DNA of 64,000 nt, from positions 3,955,001 through 4,019,000 of the forward strand of contig NZ_CP061769.1 in NCBI RefSeq assembly GCF_011420305.2. Reading direction: 5' to 3'. Each line of letters begins with the position of its first letter. The stretch's first letter is position 1. The translations under genes and the position numbers were made by a program. This DNA is from Nocardioides ochotonae (GTDB lineage Bacteria; Actinomycetota; Actinomycetes; Propionibacteriales; Nocardioidaceae). The notes beneath the pieces were generated by a model, which was not told where the DNA came from, did no database searches, and was given only the letters and a program-made list of their open reading frames with translations. Positions 43,323 through 52,404 of the stretch are shown here, piece by piece.

Positions 43323-44515
43323 GGCTGCCAGCCCGGGCCGGCAAGGCGCCGCAGCGTCTCGGTGAGCGCGGCCACGCCGTGTCGGCAGTCCTCGGCCTCG
43401 GCCGACTCCTCGGGGGCGTGGCTGACCCCGGAGGGGTTGCGCACCAGCAGCATCGCGGTCGGGATGCCGGCGGCCGCGAGGACGCCGGCGTCGTGGCCGG
43501 CCTGGGAGGCCAGCAGCGGGCGGCCGTCGGCGAGCAGCCCGGCCAGCCCCGCGTCGAAGGTGACCGGTCCCGAGACCGACTCGGCCTCGACCTCGACCCG
43601 GGTGCCGTCGCGCGCGGCGCGGCCCTCGGCCTGGGCGAGGACCGCGCCCACCAGCGCGTCCAGGACGTCCGCGGACCCGGCGCGCGCGTCGAGCCAGGCG
43701 GTGACCGAGCCGGGGATCGCGTTGGTGACCCCGGGCGCGGCCGCGACCCGTCCGACGGTCGCACGCGCCCCGTGCAGGCGGGCCTGCTCGTCGGCCGCCA
43801 GCGCGGTCGAGGCGAAGGTCAGCATCGGGTCGGCGCGGTCCTCCATCCGGGTCGAGCCCGCGTGGTCGGCTCGCCCGGTGAAGCGCAGCCGCCACCGCCC
43901 GTGCGGCCAGATCCCGCTGGCCAGGCCGACCGGCGCGTCGAGATGCACCAGCCCGCGGCCCTGCTCGACGTGCAGCTCGACGAAGGCCGCCACGCCGCCG
44001 AGGACCCGGGAGCGGTCGGCCTCGAGCCCGGGCACCAGGTCGCCGAGGCGGACACCGTCGTCGTCGCGCAGCCCGCGGGCCTCGCTCCAGGCGAGCGACC
44101 CGGTGGCCAGGCGCGACCCGAGGCAGGCGCGCCCGAAGCGCGAGCCCTCCTCCTCCACGAAGAAGCCCACCCCGAGCGGCCGGACCGGCTCGAACCCCTC
44201 GGCGCGCAGCCGGTCCAGCGCCGCGAGGGCCGAGACCACGCCGAGCGGCCCGTCGTACGCACCCCCGTCGACGACGGAGTCGAGGTGGGACCCGCTGAGC
44301 ACCCCGGGACCGGCGCCGGCGTCCCACCAGGCCACGGTGTTGCCGACGCCGTCGCCCACCAGACGCAGCCCGCGCGCCCGCGCCTGCTCGCCGAACCACT
44401 CCCGCATCTCGGTCTCGGCGCCGGTCCACGGCTGGCGCCGGTAGCCCCCGCCCGCGGTCCGCCCGATCGGCAGCAGGTCGGCCCACATCCGCTCGAGGTC
44501 ATCAGGCACGACCAC
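43319..44515 (-). CDS. M20-family amidohydrolase (allantoate-amidohydrolase-like), hut operon
   Basis: A 398-residue di-metal amidase of the allantoate/N-carbamoyl-L-amino-acid hydrolase group. Metal ligands: LSGSHLDSVVDGGAYDGPLG (His, bridging Asp), FFVEEEGSRFG (Glu pair), ELHVEQGRGL (His), and late SQAGHDAGVLA (His). The dimerisation lid carries GRADHAGSTRMEDRADPM. It is annotated as allantoate amidohydrolase in similar genomes, yet it leads the operon with hutF and hutI, so a role in hydrolysing N-formyl-L-glutamate (replacing HutG) is likely. I chose the GTG at 44515, after GGAGG; the GTG at 44509 is possible. Confidence 0.88.
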   Translation of the reverse strand: MVVPDDLERMWADLLPIGRTAGGGYRRQPWTGAETEMREWFGEQARARGLRLVGDGVGNTVAWWDAGAGPGVLSGSHLDSVVDGGAYDGPLGVVSALAALDRLRAEGFEPVRPLGVGFFVEEEGSRFGRACLGSRLATGSLAWSEARGLRDDDGVRLGDLVPGLEADRSRVLGGVAAFVELHVEQGRGLVHLDAPVGLASGIWPHGRWRLRFTGRADHAGSTRMEDRADPMLTFASTALAADEQARLHGARATVGRVAAAPGVTNAIPGSVTAWLDARAGSADVLDALVGAVLAQAEGRAARDGTRVEVEAESVSGPVTFDAGLAGLLADGRPLLASQAGHDAGVLAAAGIPTAMLLVRNPSGVSHAPEESAEAEDCRHGVAALTETLRRLAGPGWQP

Positions 44516-44525
44516 AATGCCTCCC

Positions 44526-45140
44526 ATGGAGTTCGAGGACGTCGTACGCCGCCGCCGCATGGTCCGCCGCTACGACCCGACGCCGGTCGACCCCGCGGTC
44601 GTGGACCGCGCGCTGGCCCACGCGACTCGCGCACCCAGCGCGGGCTTCACCCAGGGCTGGGGCTTCCTGGTGCTGGACACCCCGGCTGACGTGGGCCGGT
44701 TCTGGGCCGCGACCGCCGAGGACACCGGGTCCCCGGACAGCTGGCTGGCCGGGATGATGACCGCGCCGGTGGTGATCGTGCCGTGCAGCAGCAAGGCGGC
44801 CTACCTCGGCCGCTACGCCGAGCCGGACAAGGGCTGGACCGACCGCGAGGAGGCCCGGTGGCCGGTGCCGTACTGGCACATGGACACCGCGATGGCCAGC
44901 CTGCTGGTGCTGCTGACCGCCGTCGACGTGGGCCTCGGCGGCTGCTTCTTCGGCATCCCGCCGCACCGCCTGGACCGGCTGCGCGCGGAGTTCGTGATCC
45001 CCGACGACCACGACCCGATCGGGGTGATCACGCTCGGGCACCCCGCGACCGAGCCGGGCTCCGCGGGCTCCCCCGCCCGGCGCCGGCGCCGGCCGCTGGA
45101 GGAGGTCGTCCACCGCGGCAGCTGGGGCTCGTCGGGCTGA
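44526..45140 (+). CDS. Nitroreductase-family FMN protein
   Basis: A 204-residue nitroreductase fold. FMN-binding start DVVRRRRMVRRYDPTPVD (the RRSxRxY-like element), ATRAPSAGFTQGWGFLVLDT, then WHMDTAMASLLVLLTAVDVG and GGCFFGIPPHRLDRLRAEFV, GVITLGHP. Probably reduces a quinone, nitro- or enoyl substrate; some members are dehalogenases or BluB-like. The ATG follows CACAAT by 7 bases, giving a leaderless layout. Its start is only 10 bases from the divergent M20/hut gene's start, so each promoter lies in or at the other's 5' end. Confidence 0.88.
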   Translation: MEFEDVVRRRRMVRRYDPTPVDPAVVDRALAHATRAPSAGFTQGWGFLVLDTPADVGRFWAATAEDTGSPDSWLAGMMTAPVVIVPCSSKAAYLGRYAEPDKGWTDREEARWPVPYWHMDTAMASLLVLLTAVDVGLGGCFFGIPPHRLDRLRAEFVIPDDHDPIGVITLGHPATEPGSAGSPARRRRRPLEEVVHRGSWGSSG

Positions 45141-45330
45141 GATCACCGGGCCAGTCCAGCGTCCCGGCGGCCCGGGGTCAACGGCCCTCGGCATGGTCGG
45201 TGCCCGCCGACCCGGTGGTCTCGACAGGACACCCCTCGCCATGGCCTGCTCGTTTGCCTCCGCACGCCTTCGGGCACCGAGGCCGGCAGCCGCCCGGACA
45301 CACCGGGGGCACGATGGAGAGGTACGCACC

Positions 45331-45588
45331 ATGGGCTACGGACTCGGCGTCTTCCTGCTGGCGATCGGGCTGATCCTGGCCTTCGCCGTCACCGACGCGA
45401 TCAACAACATCGACCTCACGATGGTCGGCTACATCCTCGCCGGCGCCGGCGCGCTGATCATCGTGCTGACCGCGATCCAGCTCAACGCGCGTCGCAGCGC
45501 CACCGCGGTCTCGCGCACCACCCACGCCGACGGCCGCCAGAGCGTCAGCGAGCAGCGCCGCGACGTCGACCCGCCGGCCACCATCTGA
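45331..45588 (+). CDS. DUF6458 small membrane protein
   Basis: An 85-residue protein with two membrane helices (GLGVFLLAIGLILAFAV, then VGYILAGAGALIIVLTAIQL) joined by the loop TDAINNIDLTM. It ends with a polar, Arg/Asp-rich tail. This matches the actinobacterial DUF6458 pattern. GGAGAGG lies upstream of the ATG. The 190 bases between the nitroreductase stop and this start hold no other gene that I can see. Function unknown. Confidence 0.85.
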   Translation: MGYGLGVFLLAIGLILAFAVTDAINNIDLTMVGYILAGAGALIIVLTAIQLNARRSATAVSRTTHADGRQSVSEQRRDVDPPATI

Positions 45589-45633
45589 GCCGGAAGCCTC
45601 CACGCGGGCGACCGTGGCCCCTAGCCTGCGGGC

Positions 45634-46974
45634 ATGGTCGCTCCCGAGGACCGCTCGCGAGAGCGTGCGGTCGCCAAGCTGCAGGCGCTCGTCCGGATCC
45701 CGACGGTCAGCCACGCCGACCCGGCCGCGGTCGACACCGCGTGCTTCGAGGAGTTCCTCGTCGAGCTGGCCGCGCAGTTCCCGCTGCTCCACGAGCGACT
45801 CGAGCTGACCCGGATCCACACCCACGGGCTGCTGTTCCACTGGCCGGGCGTCACCGACGCCCGGCCAGTGGTGCTGATGGCCCACCTCGACGTGGTGCCG
45901 GTCGAGGGCGAGTGGACCCACCCACCGTTCTCCGGCGACGTGGTGGACGGGCAGATCTGGGGCCGGGGCACCCTCGACGACAAGGGCTCGCTGGTCGCGA
46001 TCTGCGAGGCCGTCGAGACCCTGCTCGAGCGCGGCCACGTGCCGACGCAGGACGTGTGGCTCAGCTTCGGCTGTGACGAGGAGGTCGTCGGCGTCGCTGC
46101 CCCGATGGCCGTCGAGGAGCTGCGCCGCCGCGGCGTACGCCCCTGGATGGTGCTCGACGAGGGCGGCGCGGTGGCCAGCGAGGCGTTCCCCGGGGTCGGC
46201 GCGCCGGTCGGCGTGGTCGGCGTCGCCGAGAAGGGCGTGACGTCCTTCGCGCTGCGCGTCGAGGGCCCGGGCGGCCACGCCTCCACGCCCTCCCGCCACG
46301 GGCCGACCGCCCGGCTCGCCCGCGCGATCACCCGCCTCGAGCGCTCCCCGATGCCGCCCCGGGTCCCCGAGCCCACCCTCGAGCTGTTCCGCCGACTCGC
46401 CGCCCACGCGCCCGGCCCGCTGCGCCCGGTGATGGCCCACGCCGCCAGGGTCCGCCCGGTGCTCGCCCGGGTGCTGCTGGCCGCGGGCCCGGAGCCGGCG
46501 GCGCTCGCGCGCACGACGTTCGCGGTCACCACGCTGTCGGCCAGTCCGGCGATCAACGTGCTCGCGGCGACGGCACGGGCCGGGGTCAACGCCCGGATCG
46601 CGATCGGCGACTCGGTCGCCGGCGTGCTCGACCACGTGCGCCGCGCGGTCCGCGACGACCAGGTCCACATCGACCTGCTCGAGGCCGGCGAGCCGACACC
46701 GGTCTCCCCGACCGACGACCCGGCGTTCGGGCTGATCGAGCGCACCATCACCGAGGTGTTCCCCGACGCCGTCCCCGCGCCGTACGTGCTGATGGCGGCC
46801 ACCGACGCGCGCCACTTCGCCGCGATCTGCGAGCGGGTCTACCGCTTCGCGCCGTTCCGGATGACGAGGGCGCAGCGCCAGTCCATCCACACGGTCGACG
46901 AGCACCTCGGCGTCGAGGCGTTCCTCGACGGCATCGACTTCTACCGGCTCCTCATCGAGCGGCTGCCCGCATGA
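45634..46974 (+). CDS. M20-family metallopeptidase
   Basis: A 446-residue M20 di-zinc peptidase. Metal sites: VVLMAHLDVVPVEGEWTHPP (His, with Asp two residues on), GRGTLDDKGSLVA (bridging Asp), FGCDEEVVG (Glu pair), MVLDEGGAVAS, and late MAATDARHFAAICERVYRF plus SIHTVDEHLGVEAF (His). The dimerisation domain contains GPGGHASTPSRHGPTARLA. Probably a carboxypeptidase or dipeptidase acting on imported peptides. The ATG lies 6 bases after TAGCCT (45622-45627), the leaderless layout. The MFS gene overlaps its stop by four bases (ATGA), suggesting that uptake and hydrolysis are coupled. Confidence 0.92.
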   Translation: MVAPEDRSRERAVAKLQALVRIPTVSHADPAAVDTACFEEFLVELAAQFPLLHERLELTRIHTHGLLFHWPGVTDARPVVLMAHLDVVPVEGEWTHPPFSGDVVDGQIWGRGTLDDKGSLVAICEAVETLLERGHVPTQDVWLSFGCDEEVVGVAAPMAVEELRRRGVRPWMVLDEGGAVASEAFPGVGAPVGVVGVAEKGVTSFALRVEGPGGHASTPSRHGPTARLARAITRLERSPMPPRVPEPTLELFRRLAAHAPGPLRPVMAHAARVRPVLARVLLAAGPEPAALARTTFAVTTLSASPAINVLAATARAGVNARIAIGDSVAGVLDHVRRAVRDDQVHIDLLEAGEPTPVSPTDDPAFGLIERTITEVFPDAVPAPYVLMAATDARHFAAICERVYRFAPFRMTRAQRQSIHTVDEHLGVEAFLDGIDFYRLLIERLPA

Positions 46975-48446
46975 GCACCCCCGCGCCGTCGCGCGCGCTG
47001 ACCCCGGTGCGCGGCCTGGCCGCGGTGGTCGGCTTCCTGGTCTGCGTCGAGGTCGCCAGCGGCGTCCTCCAGGGCTACTACACCCCGATCTATCCGCAGA
47101 TCGCCGAGCACCTGTCGATCGCCGAGGGCGACATCAACTGGTTCGAGGCCGCGCAGCTGATCGTGTCGGCGCTGTGCGTGCCGCTGCTGGCCCGCCTCGG
47201 CGACCTGGTCGGGCACAAGTGGGTCCTGCTGCTCTCGACCCTCGTCACCGCGCTGGGCTCGTGGGGCCTCGCGCTGGCGCCGGGCTTCTCCACCTTCCTC
47301 CTCGCCTGGGCGCTCCAGGGCGCCTACGTCGTGTGGCTGCCGATCGAGGTGGCGATCATCTACCGACGTACGGCGGGCACCGGGCGCCAGTCGCTCCTCA
47401 CCCGGCGGGCCGCGGCGATCCTGGTCGGCGCGCTCGAGCTGTCGGTGATCGTGGCCGCGCTGACCTCCGGGCTGCTGGTCGAGCGGCTCTCGATGAGCAC
47501 CCTGCTGATGCTGCCCGCGATCGTGGTCACGGCCTGCCTGGCGCTGATCTGGTGGGGCATCGAGGACACCCCCGGGCAGTCGACGGGCGGCATCGACTGG
47601 CACGGCCTGGGCCTGCTCACCCTCGCGCTCGGCCTGGTGATGGCCGGGCTGGTGCTGGTGCGCCTCGACGGCGCGGACAGCGTGCCCGCGTGGCTGCTGG
47701 TGCTCGCCGGGCTGGCGATGCTGGTGCCGTTCGCCCGGCTGGAGAGCCGGCTGCCCGAGCCGCTCGTCGACGTACGTCTGCTGGCCACGCCGGGCCAGTG
47801 GCCGGTGCAGCTGACCGCGTTCCTGTTCGGCATGTCGGTGCTCGGCGCGCAGATCCCGCTGTCCACCTTCGCCCAGAGCGACCCCGAGGTCGCGGGCTAC
47901 GGGCTCGGCGCCTCCTCGGCGTTCGTCTCGACCCTGATCGGCGTCTACGTGCTGTGCATGGCCGCGGGCGCGCTGGGGCTGCCGCTCACCGCCCGGCTCT
48001 GCGGACCGCGGGGGGCGCTGGTGCTCTCGGCGCTGCTGGTCGCGCTCGGCTACGCGCTGTGGCTGGTCCTGCACGACACCACCGCGCAGGGCCTGGTCAA
48101 CATGGCGATCATCGGCATCGGCTCGGGCGGTCTGGTGGCCGCCCTGCCCGCGACGGCCGCCGCGGCGGCCCCGCCGGAGCGCACCGGCTTCGCGACCGGC
48201 ATGACCAACGCGACCAAGACCATCGGCGGTGCGATCGCCTCGGCCGTCTTCGCGATCGCGCTCACCGCCACCGGCTCCCTCGAGGGCCCCGACGCGGGCA
48301 GGGCGCCGTTCTCGGGCTACCTCACCGTCTGGGCGGTCTGCGCCGGCGCCGCCCTGCTCGCCGCGGTGGCGCTGCTCGCGCTGCCGCGCCAGGTCGCGGC
48401 CGACGTGGGCGGGTCCGCGCTGCCGGAGACCCCCGCCGGGGTCTGA
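46971..48446 (+). CDS. MFS transporter, DHA2-like (14 TM)
   Basis: A 491-residue major facilitator with about 14 predicted helices. The motif A region between helices 2 and 3 reads LARLGDLVGHKWVLLLSTL. An extended helix pair in the middle (LGLLTLALGLVMAGLVLVRL and WLLVLAGLAMLVPFARLE) is characteristic of the DHA2 drug:H+ antiporter type. The last third contains MTNATKTIGGAIASAVFAIA, the motif of helix 13. It may export a drug or peptide-like product. The ATG overlaps the M20 peptidase stop (ATGA), so they are coupled. Confidence 0.9.
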   Translation: MSTPAPSRALTPVRGLAAVVGFLVCVEVASGVLQGYYTPIYPQIAEHLSIAEGDINWFEAAQLIVSALCVPLLARLGDLVGHKWVLLLSTLVTALGSWGLALAPGFSTFLLAWALQGAYVVWLPIEVAIIYRRTAGTGRQSLLTRRAAAILVGALELSVIVAALTSGLLVERLSMSTLLMLPAIVVTACLALIWWGIEDTPGQSTGGIDWHGLGLLTLALGLVMAGLVLVRLDGADSVPAWLLVLAGLAMLVPFARLESRLPEPLVDVRLLATPGQWPVQLTAFLFGMSVLGAQIPLSTFAQSDPEVAGYGLGASSAFVSTLIGVYVLCMAAGALGLPLTARLCGPRGALVLSALLVALGYALWLVLHDTTAQGLVNMAIIGIGSGGLVAALPATAAAAAPPERTGFATGMTNATKTIGGAIASAVFAIALTATGSLEGPDAGRAPFSGYLTVWAVCAGAALLAAVALLALPRQVAADVGGSALPETPAGV

Positions 48447-48491
48447 TCAGCGACCGCCGCGGCCCTCGGCCCGCGACCTAGGATCGGTGGC

Positions 48492-49076
48492 ATGACCGGG
48501 ACCGACCCCGACCGCGGGACCGGGCCTGGGTCCCAGGAGGAGCCCGGGCCGTCACCCGAGCGTGCGCCGTCACGCGCGGAGGAGCAGGCCGCGGCCCGCG
48601 CCCGCATCGTCCAGCAGCAGACCTGGGTCGACCTGCAGGTACGCCGCGCGATGGAGCGCGGCGACTTCGACGACCTCCCCGGCGCCGGGCGCCCGATCGA
48701 GGGGCTCGGCAGCGAGCACGACCCGGACTGGTGGCTCAAGGGACTCATCGAGCGCGAGCGGGTGGTCGTGCTCCCGCCCAGCGTCGAGCTGCGCAAGGAG
48801 GACGCCGGCCTCGAGGACCACCTCGACACCCTCAACACCGAGGGCCAGGTCCGCGAGCACCTCGAGGACTTCAACTCCCGGGTGATCGCCGCGCGCTACC
48901 GCCTCCCGGAGGGCCCACCGCTGATCACGATGCCCCGCGACGTGGACGTCGAGGTCGCCGCGTGGCAGGAGCGTCGGGCGGCCCGGCGGCTGGACCGAGG
49001 TCTCGACCAGCTCGACCGACGCACCGGGCCCGACCAGCCGCGCCGGCGCTGGTGGCAGCGCCCCCGGCGCCGCTGA
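48492..49076 (+). CDS. DUF1992 (DnaJ-like DJC28) protein
   Basis: A 194-residue soluble protein. The DUF1992 domain starts near residue 40: WVDLQVRRAMERGDFDDLPG, then GAGRPIEGLGSEHDPDWWLK, followed by a helical ERERVVVLPPSVELRKED and REHLEDFNSRVIAARY. The N-terminal 35 residues and the C-terminal 30 are charged and disordered. The domain is found alone in bacteria and within the human DNAJC28; its role is unknown. The ATG has TAGGAT (48479-48484) 7 bases upstream, the leaderless pattern. Next to malyl-CoA lyase genes, with no functional link that I can see. Confidence 0.88.
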   Translation: MTGTDPDRGTGPGSQEEPGPSPERAPSRAEEQAAARARIVQQQTWVDLQVRRAMERGDFDDLPGAGRPIEGLGSEHDPDWWLKGLIERERVVVLPPSVELRKEDAGLEDHLDTLNTEGQVREHLEDFNSRVIAARYRLPEGPPLITMPRDVDVEVAAWQERRAARRLDRGLDQLDRRTGPDQPRRRWWQRPRRR

Positions 49077-49166
49077 GCGCAGCGGACCAGACCGGCGACG
49101 GACCCGCTCGCGGCAGCGAGACATGCCTCATACCGGGCAGTAGCCTCCCGCTGCTACGTTCCGGCC

Positions 49167-50255
49167 ATGTCGAGCACCCAGAGTCCCAAGGACTTCTTCC
49201 GACCCCTGGCCGTCGGGGCCCCCGAGCCGCTGCGCGAGGTGCCGGCGCGGCCGAGCCGGGCCATCCACTTCTTCGACCCGAGCAACCCCAAGATGGCTGC
49301 GAAGGTGCCCGACATGGTCGGCACCGTCGACGTGCTGCTGGGCAACCTCGAGGACGCCGTCAAGGCCGACAACAAGGTCGCCGCGCGCGAGGGCCTGGTC
49401 GAGATCGCCCGGAACACTGCCAATCTCGGTGGGCAGAGCGGCCCGACGCAGCTGTGGACCCGGATCAACTCCCTCGACAGCCCGTGGGCGCTCGACGACC
49501 TGACCACGCTGGTGCCCGCGATCGGCGACAAGCTCGACGTGATCATGGTGCCGAAGGTGCAGGGCGCCGAGGACATCCACTACGTCGACCGGCTGCTCGC
49601 CCAGCTCGAGGCGAAGGCCGGCCTGACCCGCCCGATCCTCATCCACGCGATCCTCGAGACCGCCCGCGGCGTCGCGAACGTCGAGGAGATCTGCGGCGCC
49701 AGCCCGCGCATGCAGGGCCTCTCCCTCGGCCCGGCCGACCTGGCGGCCGACCGCCGCATGAAGACCACCCGCGTCGGCGGCGGCCACCCCGGCTACCTGG
49801 TGCGCCAGGACCCGGTCGCCGGCGACATCAACGGCCCGCGCACGACGTACCAGCAGGACCTGTGGCACTACACGATCGCGCGGATGGTCGACGCGTGCGC
49901 GACGCACGGGATCTACCCCTACTACGGCCCGTTCGGCGACATCACCGACGTGGTGGCCTGCGAGGACCAGTTCCGCAACGCCTTCCTGCTCGGCTGCGTC
50001 GGCACCTGGAGCCTGCACCCCAAGCAGATCGCGATCGCCAACCGCGTCTTCTCCCCGAGCGTGGAGGACGTCACGCACGCCCGTCGGGTCGCCAAGGCGA
50101 TGGGCGACGGCACCGGTGCGGTGATGCTCGACGGGAAGATGGAGGACGACGCCTCGCTCAAGCAGTGCCTGGTGATGGTGGAGCTGGCCGAGCAGCTGGC
50201 CGCCATCGACCCCGAGCTCAAGAAGGCCTACGACGCGATCGAGCTGGAGGACTGA
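49167..50255 (+). CDS. mcl: L-malyl-CoA / beta-methylmalyl-CoA lyase
   Basis: A 362-residue HpcH/HpaI-CitE superfamily lyase very close to Chloroflexus malyl-CoA lyase as I recall it: [40 protein letters not shown] (metal-binding Glu and Asp), [83 protein letters not shown] and [10 protein letters not shown]. It cleaves or forms malyl-CoA and methylmalyl-CoA (glyoxylate plus acetyl- or propionyl-CoA). The ATG lies 6 bases after TACGTT (49155-49160), so it is probably leaderless. The next gene is its CitE-like partner. Confidence 0.92.
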   Translation: MSSTQSPKDFFRPLAVGAPEPLREVPARPSRAIHFFDPSNPKMAAKVPDMVGTVDVLLGNLEDAVKADNKVAAREGLVEIARNTANLGGQSGPTQLWTRINSLDSPWALDDLTTLVPAIGDKLDVIMVPKVQGAEDIHYVDRLLAQLEAKAGLTRPILIHAILETARGVANVEEICGASPRMQGLSLGPADLAADRRMKTTRVGGGHPGYLVRQDPVAGDINGPRTTYQQDLWHYTIARMVDACATHGIYPYYGPFGDITDVVACEDQFRNAFLLGCVGTWSLHPKQIAIANRVFSPSVEDVTHARRVAKAMGDGTGAVMLDGKMEDDASLKQCLVMVELAEQLAAIDPELKKAYDAIELED

Positions 50256-50256
50256 G

Positions 50257-51129
50257 ATGAGCGAGACCACCTACACCCCGCTGCGCTCGGTGCTCTACAT
50301 GCCGAGCTCCAACGCGCGGGCCCTGGAGAAGGCCACCTCGATCCCGTGCGACGCGCTGATCCTCGACCTCGAGGACGCCGTCGCCCCCGATGCCAAGGAC
50401 GCCGCACGTGAGGCCGCCTGCGCCGCGGCCGCGTCGGGCGACTACGGACGGCGTACGGTCACGATCCGGGTCAACGGCCTCGGCACCGACTGGCACCACG
50501 CCGACCTCGCGGCCGCCGCGCAGGCCGGCCCGGCCGCGATCGTCGTGCCGAAGGTCAACAGCGCCGCCGAGGTCAAGCAGCTGGTGGCGGCGATGGAGCG
50601 CGCGGGGGCCCCGGAGCACACCAAGCTCTGGGCGATGATCGAGACGCCGGTGGCGATCCTCGACGTGCTCGCGATCGCCCGCGCCTCCGAGCGGCTCGCG
50701 GCGTTCGTGATCGGCACCAACGACCTGGTCAAGGAGCTCTACGCCGAGCACGTGCCGGGTCGCGCCCCGATCCTGCCCTCGCTGCACACCGCCCTGCTGG
50801 CCGCCCGCGCGGCCGGGATCGCGATCCTCGACGGCGTCTACAACGACGTGAAGGACACCGACGGGTTCCTCGCCGAGTGCCGTCAGGGCCGGGAGATGGG
50901 CTTCGACGGCAAGACCCTGATCCACCCCGGACAGGTGGCCGGCGCCAACGAGGCGTTCGCCCCCTCCGCGCAGGCGGTCGAGCACGCCCGCGGCCTCATC
51001 CAGGCGTGGGAGGACGGCCAGGGCGCCGGGGTGGTGACCTACCAGGGCCGCATGGTGGAGAACCTGCACGTCGAGTCGGCGCGGCGCACGCTGAGCATCC
51101 ACGAGGCGATCCTCGCCCTCGAGGAGTGA
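50257..51129 (+). CDS. CitE-like lyase / malyl-CoA thioesterase (Mcl2-like)
   Basis: A 290-residue CitE-type TIM-barrel protein, distinct from its neighbour. Motifs: RSVLYMPSSNARALEKA, DALILDLEDAVAPDAKDAAR (metal ligands), AAIVVPKVNSAAEVKQLVAA, LWAMIETPVAILDVLAIARA, FVIGTNDLVKELYAEHVP and GFDGKTLIHPGQVAGANEAF. In the ethylmalonyl-CoA pathway such a paralogue (Mcl2) acts as an (S)-malyl-CoA thioesterase beside the Mcl1 lyase. Starts 1 base after the first lyase's stop, so they form an operon. ccr/ecm/mch genes of the pathway are not in this window. Confidence 0.88.
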   Translation: MSETTYTPLRSVLYMPSSNARALEKATSIPCDALILDLEDAVAPDAKDAAREAACAAAASGDYGRRTVTIRVNGLGTDWHHADLAAAAQAGPAAIVVPKVNSAAEVKQLVAAMERAGAPEHTKLWAMIETPVAILDVLAIARASERLAAFVIGTNDLVKELYAEHVPGRAPILPSLHTALLAARAAGIAILDGVYNDVKDTDGFLAECRQGREMGFDGKTLIHPGQVAGANEAFAPSAQAVEHARGLIQAWEDGQGAGVVTYQGRMVENLHVESARRTLSIHEAILALEE

Positions 51130-51236
51130 CACCGAGCCCCTCTGAGGCCCTCAGAAGCCCTCTGCGAAATGAGCGACGTTTGCGAATGTGAATGACCGGT
51201 TAACGGTCGCTCATCACCTACTAGAGGGAGTACGAC

Positions 51237-51380
51237 ATGGTTGTCCTCGGACTTATCCTGCTGATCATCGGTCTCGTGACGACGATGAACATCCTCACCA
51301 CGATCGGCGCGATCCTGCTCGTGGTCGGCCTGATCCTCAACTTCGTGCCGGTCGGCGGTACGCGACGCAGGGTCTTCTGA
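51237..51380 (+). CDS. DUF6131-type micro-protein (47 aa)
   Basis: A 47-residue protein made of two close membrane segments: MVVLGLILLIIGLVTTMNIL and TTIGAILLVVGLILNFVPVG, ending GGTRRRVF. This is the pattern of the actinobacterial DUF6131 family (small hydrophobic repeat with a basic tail). A ribosome site (AGAGGGAGTACGAC) precedes the ATG, and a 17-bp hairpin terminator follows, so it is an independent, probably well-expressed gene. Function unknown. Confidence 0.85.
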   Translation: MVVLGLILLIIGLVTTMNILTTIGAILLVVGLILNFVPVGGTRRRVF

Positions 51381-51403
51381 CCTGACTTCACCAGCTGCAC
51401 CCT

Positions 51404-51441
51404 GCGAGGGGCCCCGGACCATGCGGTCCGGGGCCCCTCGC
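51404..51441. terminator. 17-bp hairpin terminator after the DUF6131 gene
   Basis: GCGAGGGGCCCCGGACC (51404-51420) and its exact complement (51425-51441) close the 4-base loop ATGC. This is the most stable hairpin in the window, placed between two convergent genes (stops at 51380 and 51486), so it can end both transcripts. Confidence 0.9.
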
Positions 51442-51485
51442 TGTCGTTGGCACCACCGGCGGCCACCCCCGGTGACCAATCCGGG

Positions 51486-52331
51486 TCACTCGGGCGCGCG
51501 GGTGCCTGAGCCCTGCTGGGAGCCTGCGCCGACCCCGGGGCGGAAGACCAGCAGGCCACGATCGGCGGCGGGCGGCAGCCTCACGTCCCGCAACCGTTCG
51601 TAGGAGAAGGTCGCAGAGTAGGGGCCGCTCGCCTCGTCGAGACCGCTGAACTCCGCGCGCACCAGGCGCAGCTCGTCGTCGACCCACAGGTCGTGGCTGG
51701 TCGGGACGGTCGGCTCGCTGGTGCCGTTCTCGGCGCCCTCCATCCGCAGGTGGCGCGTCGGTACGCCGTCCTCGTCGGTCTCGGTGCCCAGGTCGGCGAG
51801 GCCCGGCCGGCCCACGAACGAGCCCAGCCGGATCACCGGGTCGAGCGGCCGCAGGCCCTGCACCACCAGGGCGCCGACCGTGCTGCCGGGCTCGGTGCAG
51901 CTGTACGGGCGGGCGCTCGCCTGGATCCAGCCCGTGGCGGCGTTGCCCCAGGCGCGAACCGCCCGACCGGTCGCACGGTTGACGCACACCCGCCCGTGCG
52001 GGAGCTGGATCACCTCCCGCGTCGTACCGTCCTGCACCCAGGAGTACCGCCGCGCCGCACGGAGCGGCAGGTCCGACGACGCGTCCAGCTCGACGGTCGT
52101 CGCGGACTCCCCGCCCCTCACCACCGCGCGCACGCCGCCCCTCTCGGCGATCTCCTGCAGGAGCGCGTCGCGCACGGTCACCGCGTCGGGGTCGAGCCCG
52201 CCGCCGCCCAGCAGATCGGCCAGGCTCGCGGGCACCGCGGCCCCACCGCGCGGCGTCGGATCGTCGGCCTCGCAGCCGAGCGCGAGCACGGCGAGGAGCA
52301 GCGTGCCGAGGATGCCCGCCGAGCGCCTCAC
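51486..52331 (-). CDS. Putative lipoprotein, LprG/LolA-like fold
   Basis: A 281-residue lipoprotein (signal ILGTLLLAVLALGC, lipobox Cys 20). The mature part has long beta-strand patterns with lipid-carrier features: SATTVELDASSDLPLRAARR, CVNRATGRAVRAWGNAATGW, then RHLRMEGAENGTSEPTVPTS, LWVDDELRLVRAEFSGLDEA and YSATFSYERLRDV. The last stretches resemble the C-terminal half of LppX/LprG-type proteins that bind lipids. Family assignment is tentative. The start is a GTG 6 bases after TACGCT, so it is probably leaderless. Confidence 0.7.
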   Translation of the reverse strand: MRRSAGILGTLLLAVLALGCEADDPTPRGGAAVPASLADLLGGGGLDPDAVTVRDALLQEIAERGGVRAVVRGGESATTVELDASSDLPLRAARRYSWVQDGTTREVIQLPHGRVCVNRATGRAVRAWGNAATGWIQASARPYSCTEPGSTVGALVVQGLRPLDPVIRLGSFVGRPGLADLGTETDEDGVPTRHLRMEGAENGTSEPTVPTSHDLWVDDELRLVRAEFSGLDEASGPYSATFSYERLRDVRLPPAADRGLLVFRPGVGAGSQQGSGTRAPE

Positions 52332-52404
52332 CTCAGCAGCGTAGATCTGCCGCGCGGATCTGTCGCTGCCTTCCTGTCCCCGTGCGTCGCTGGGCTCGCA
52401 CCCG

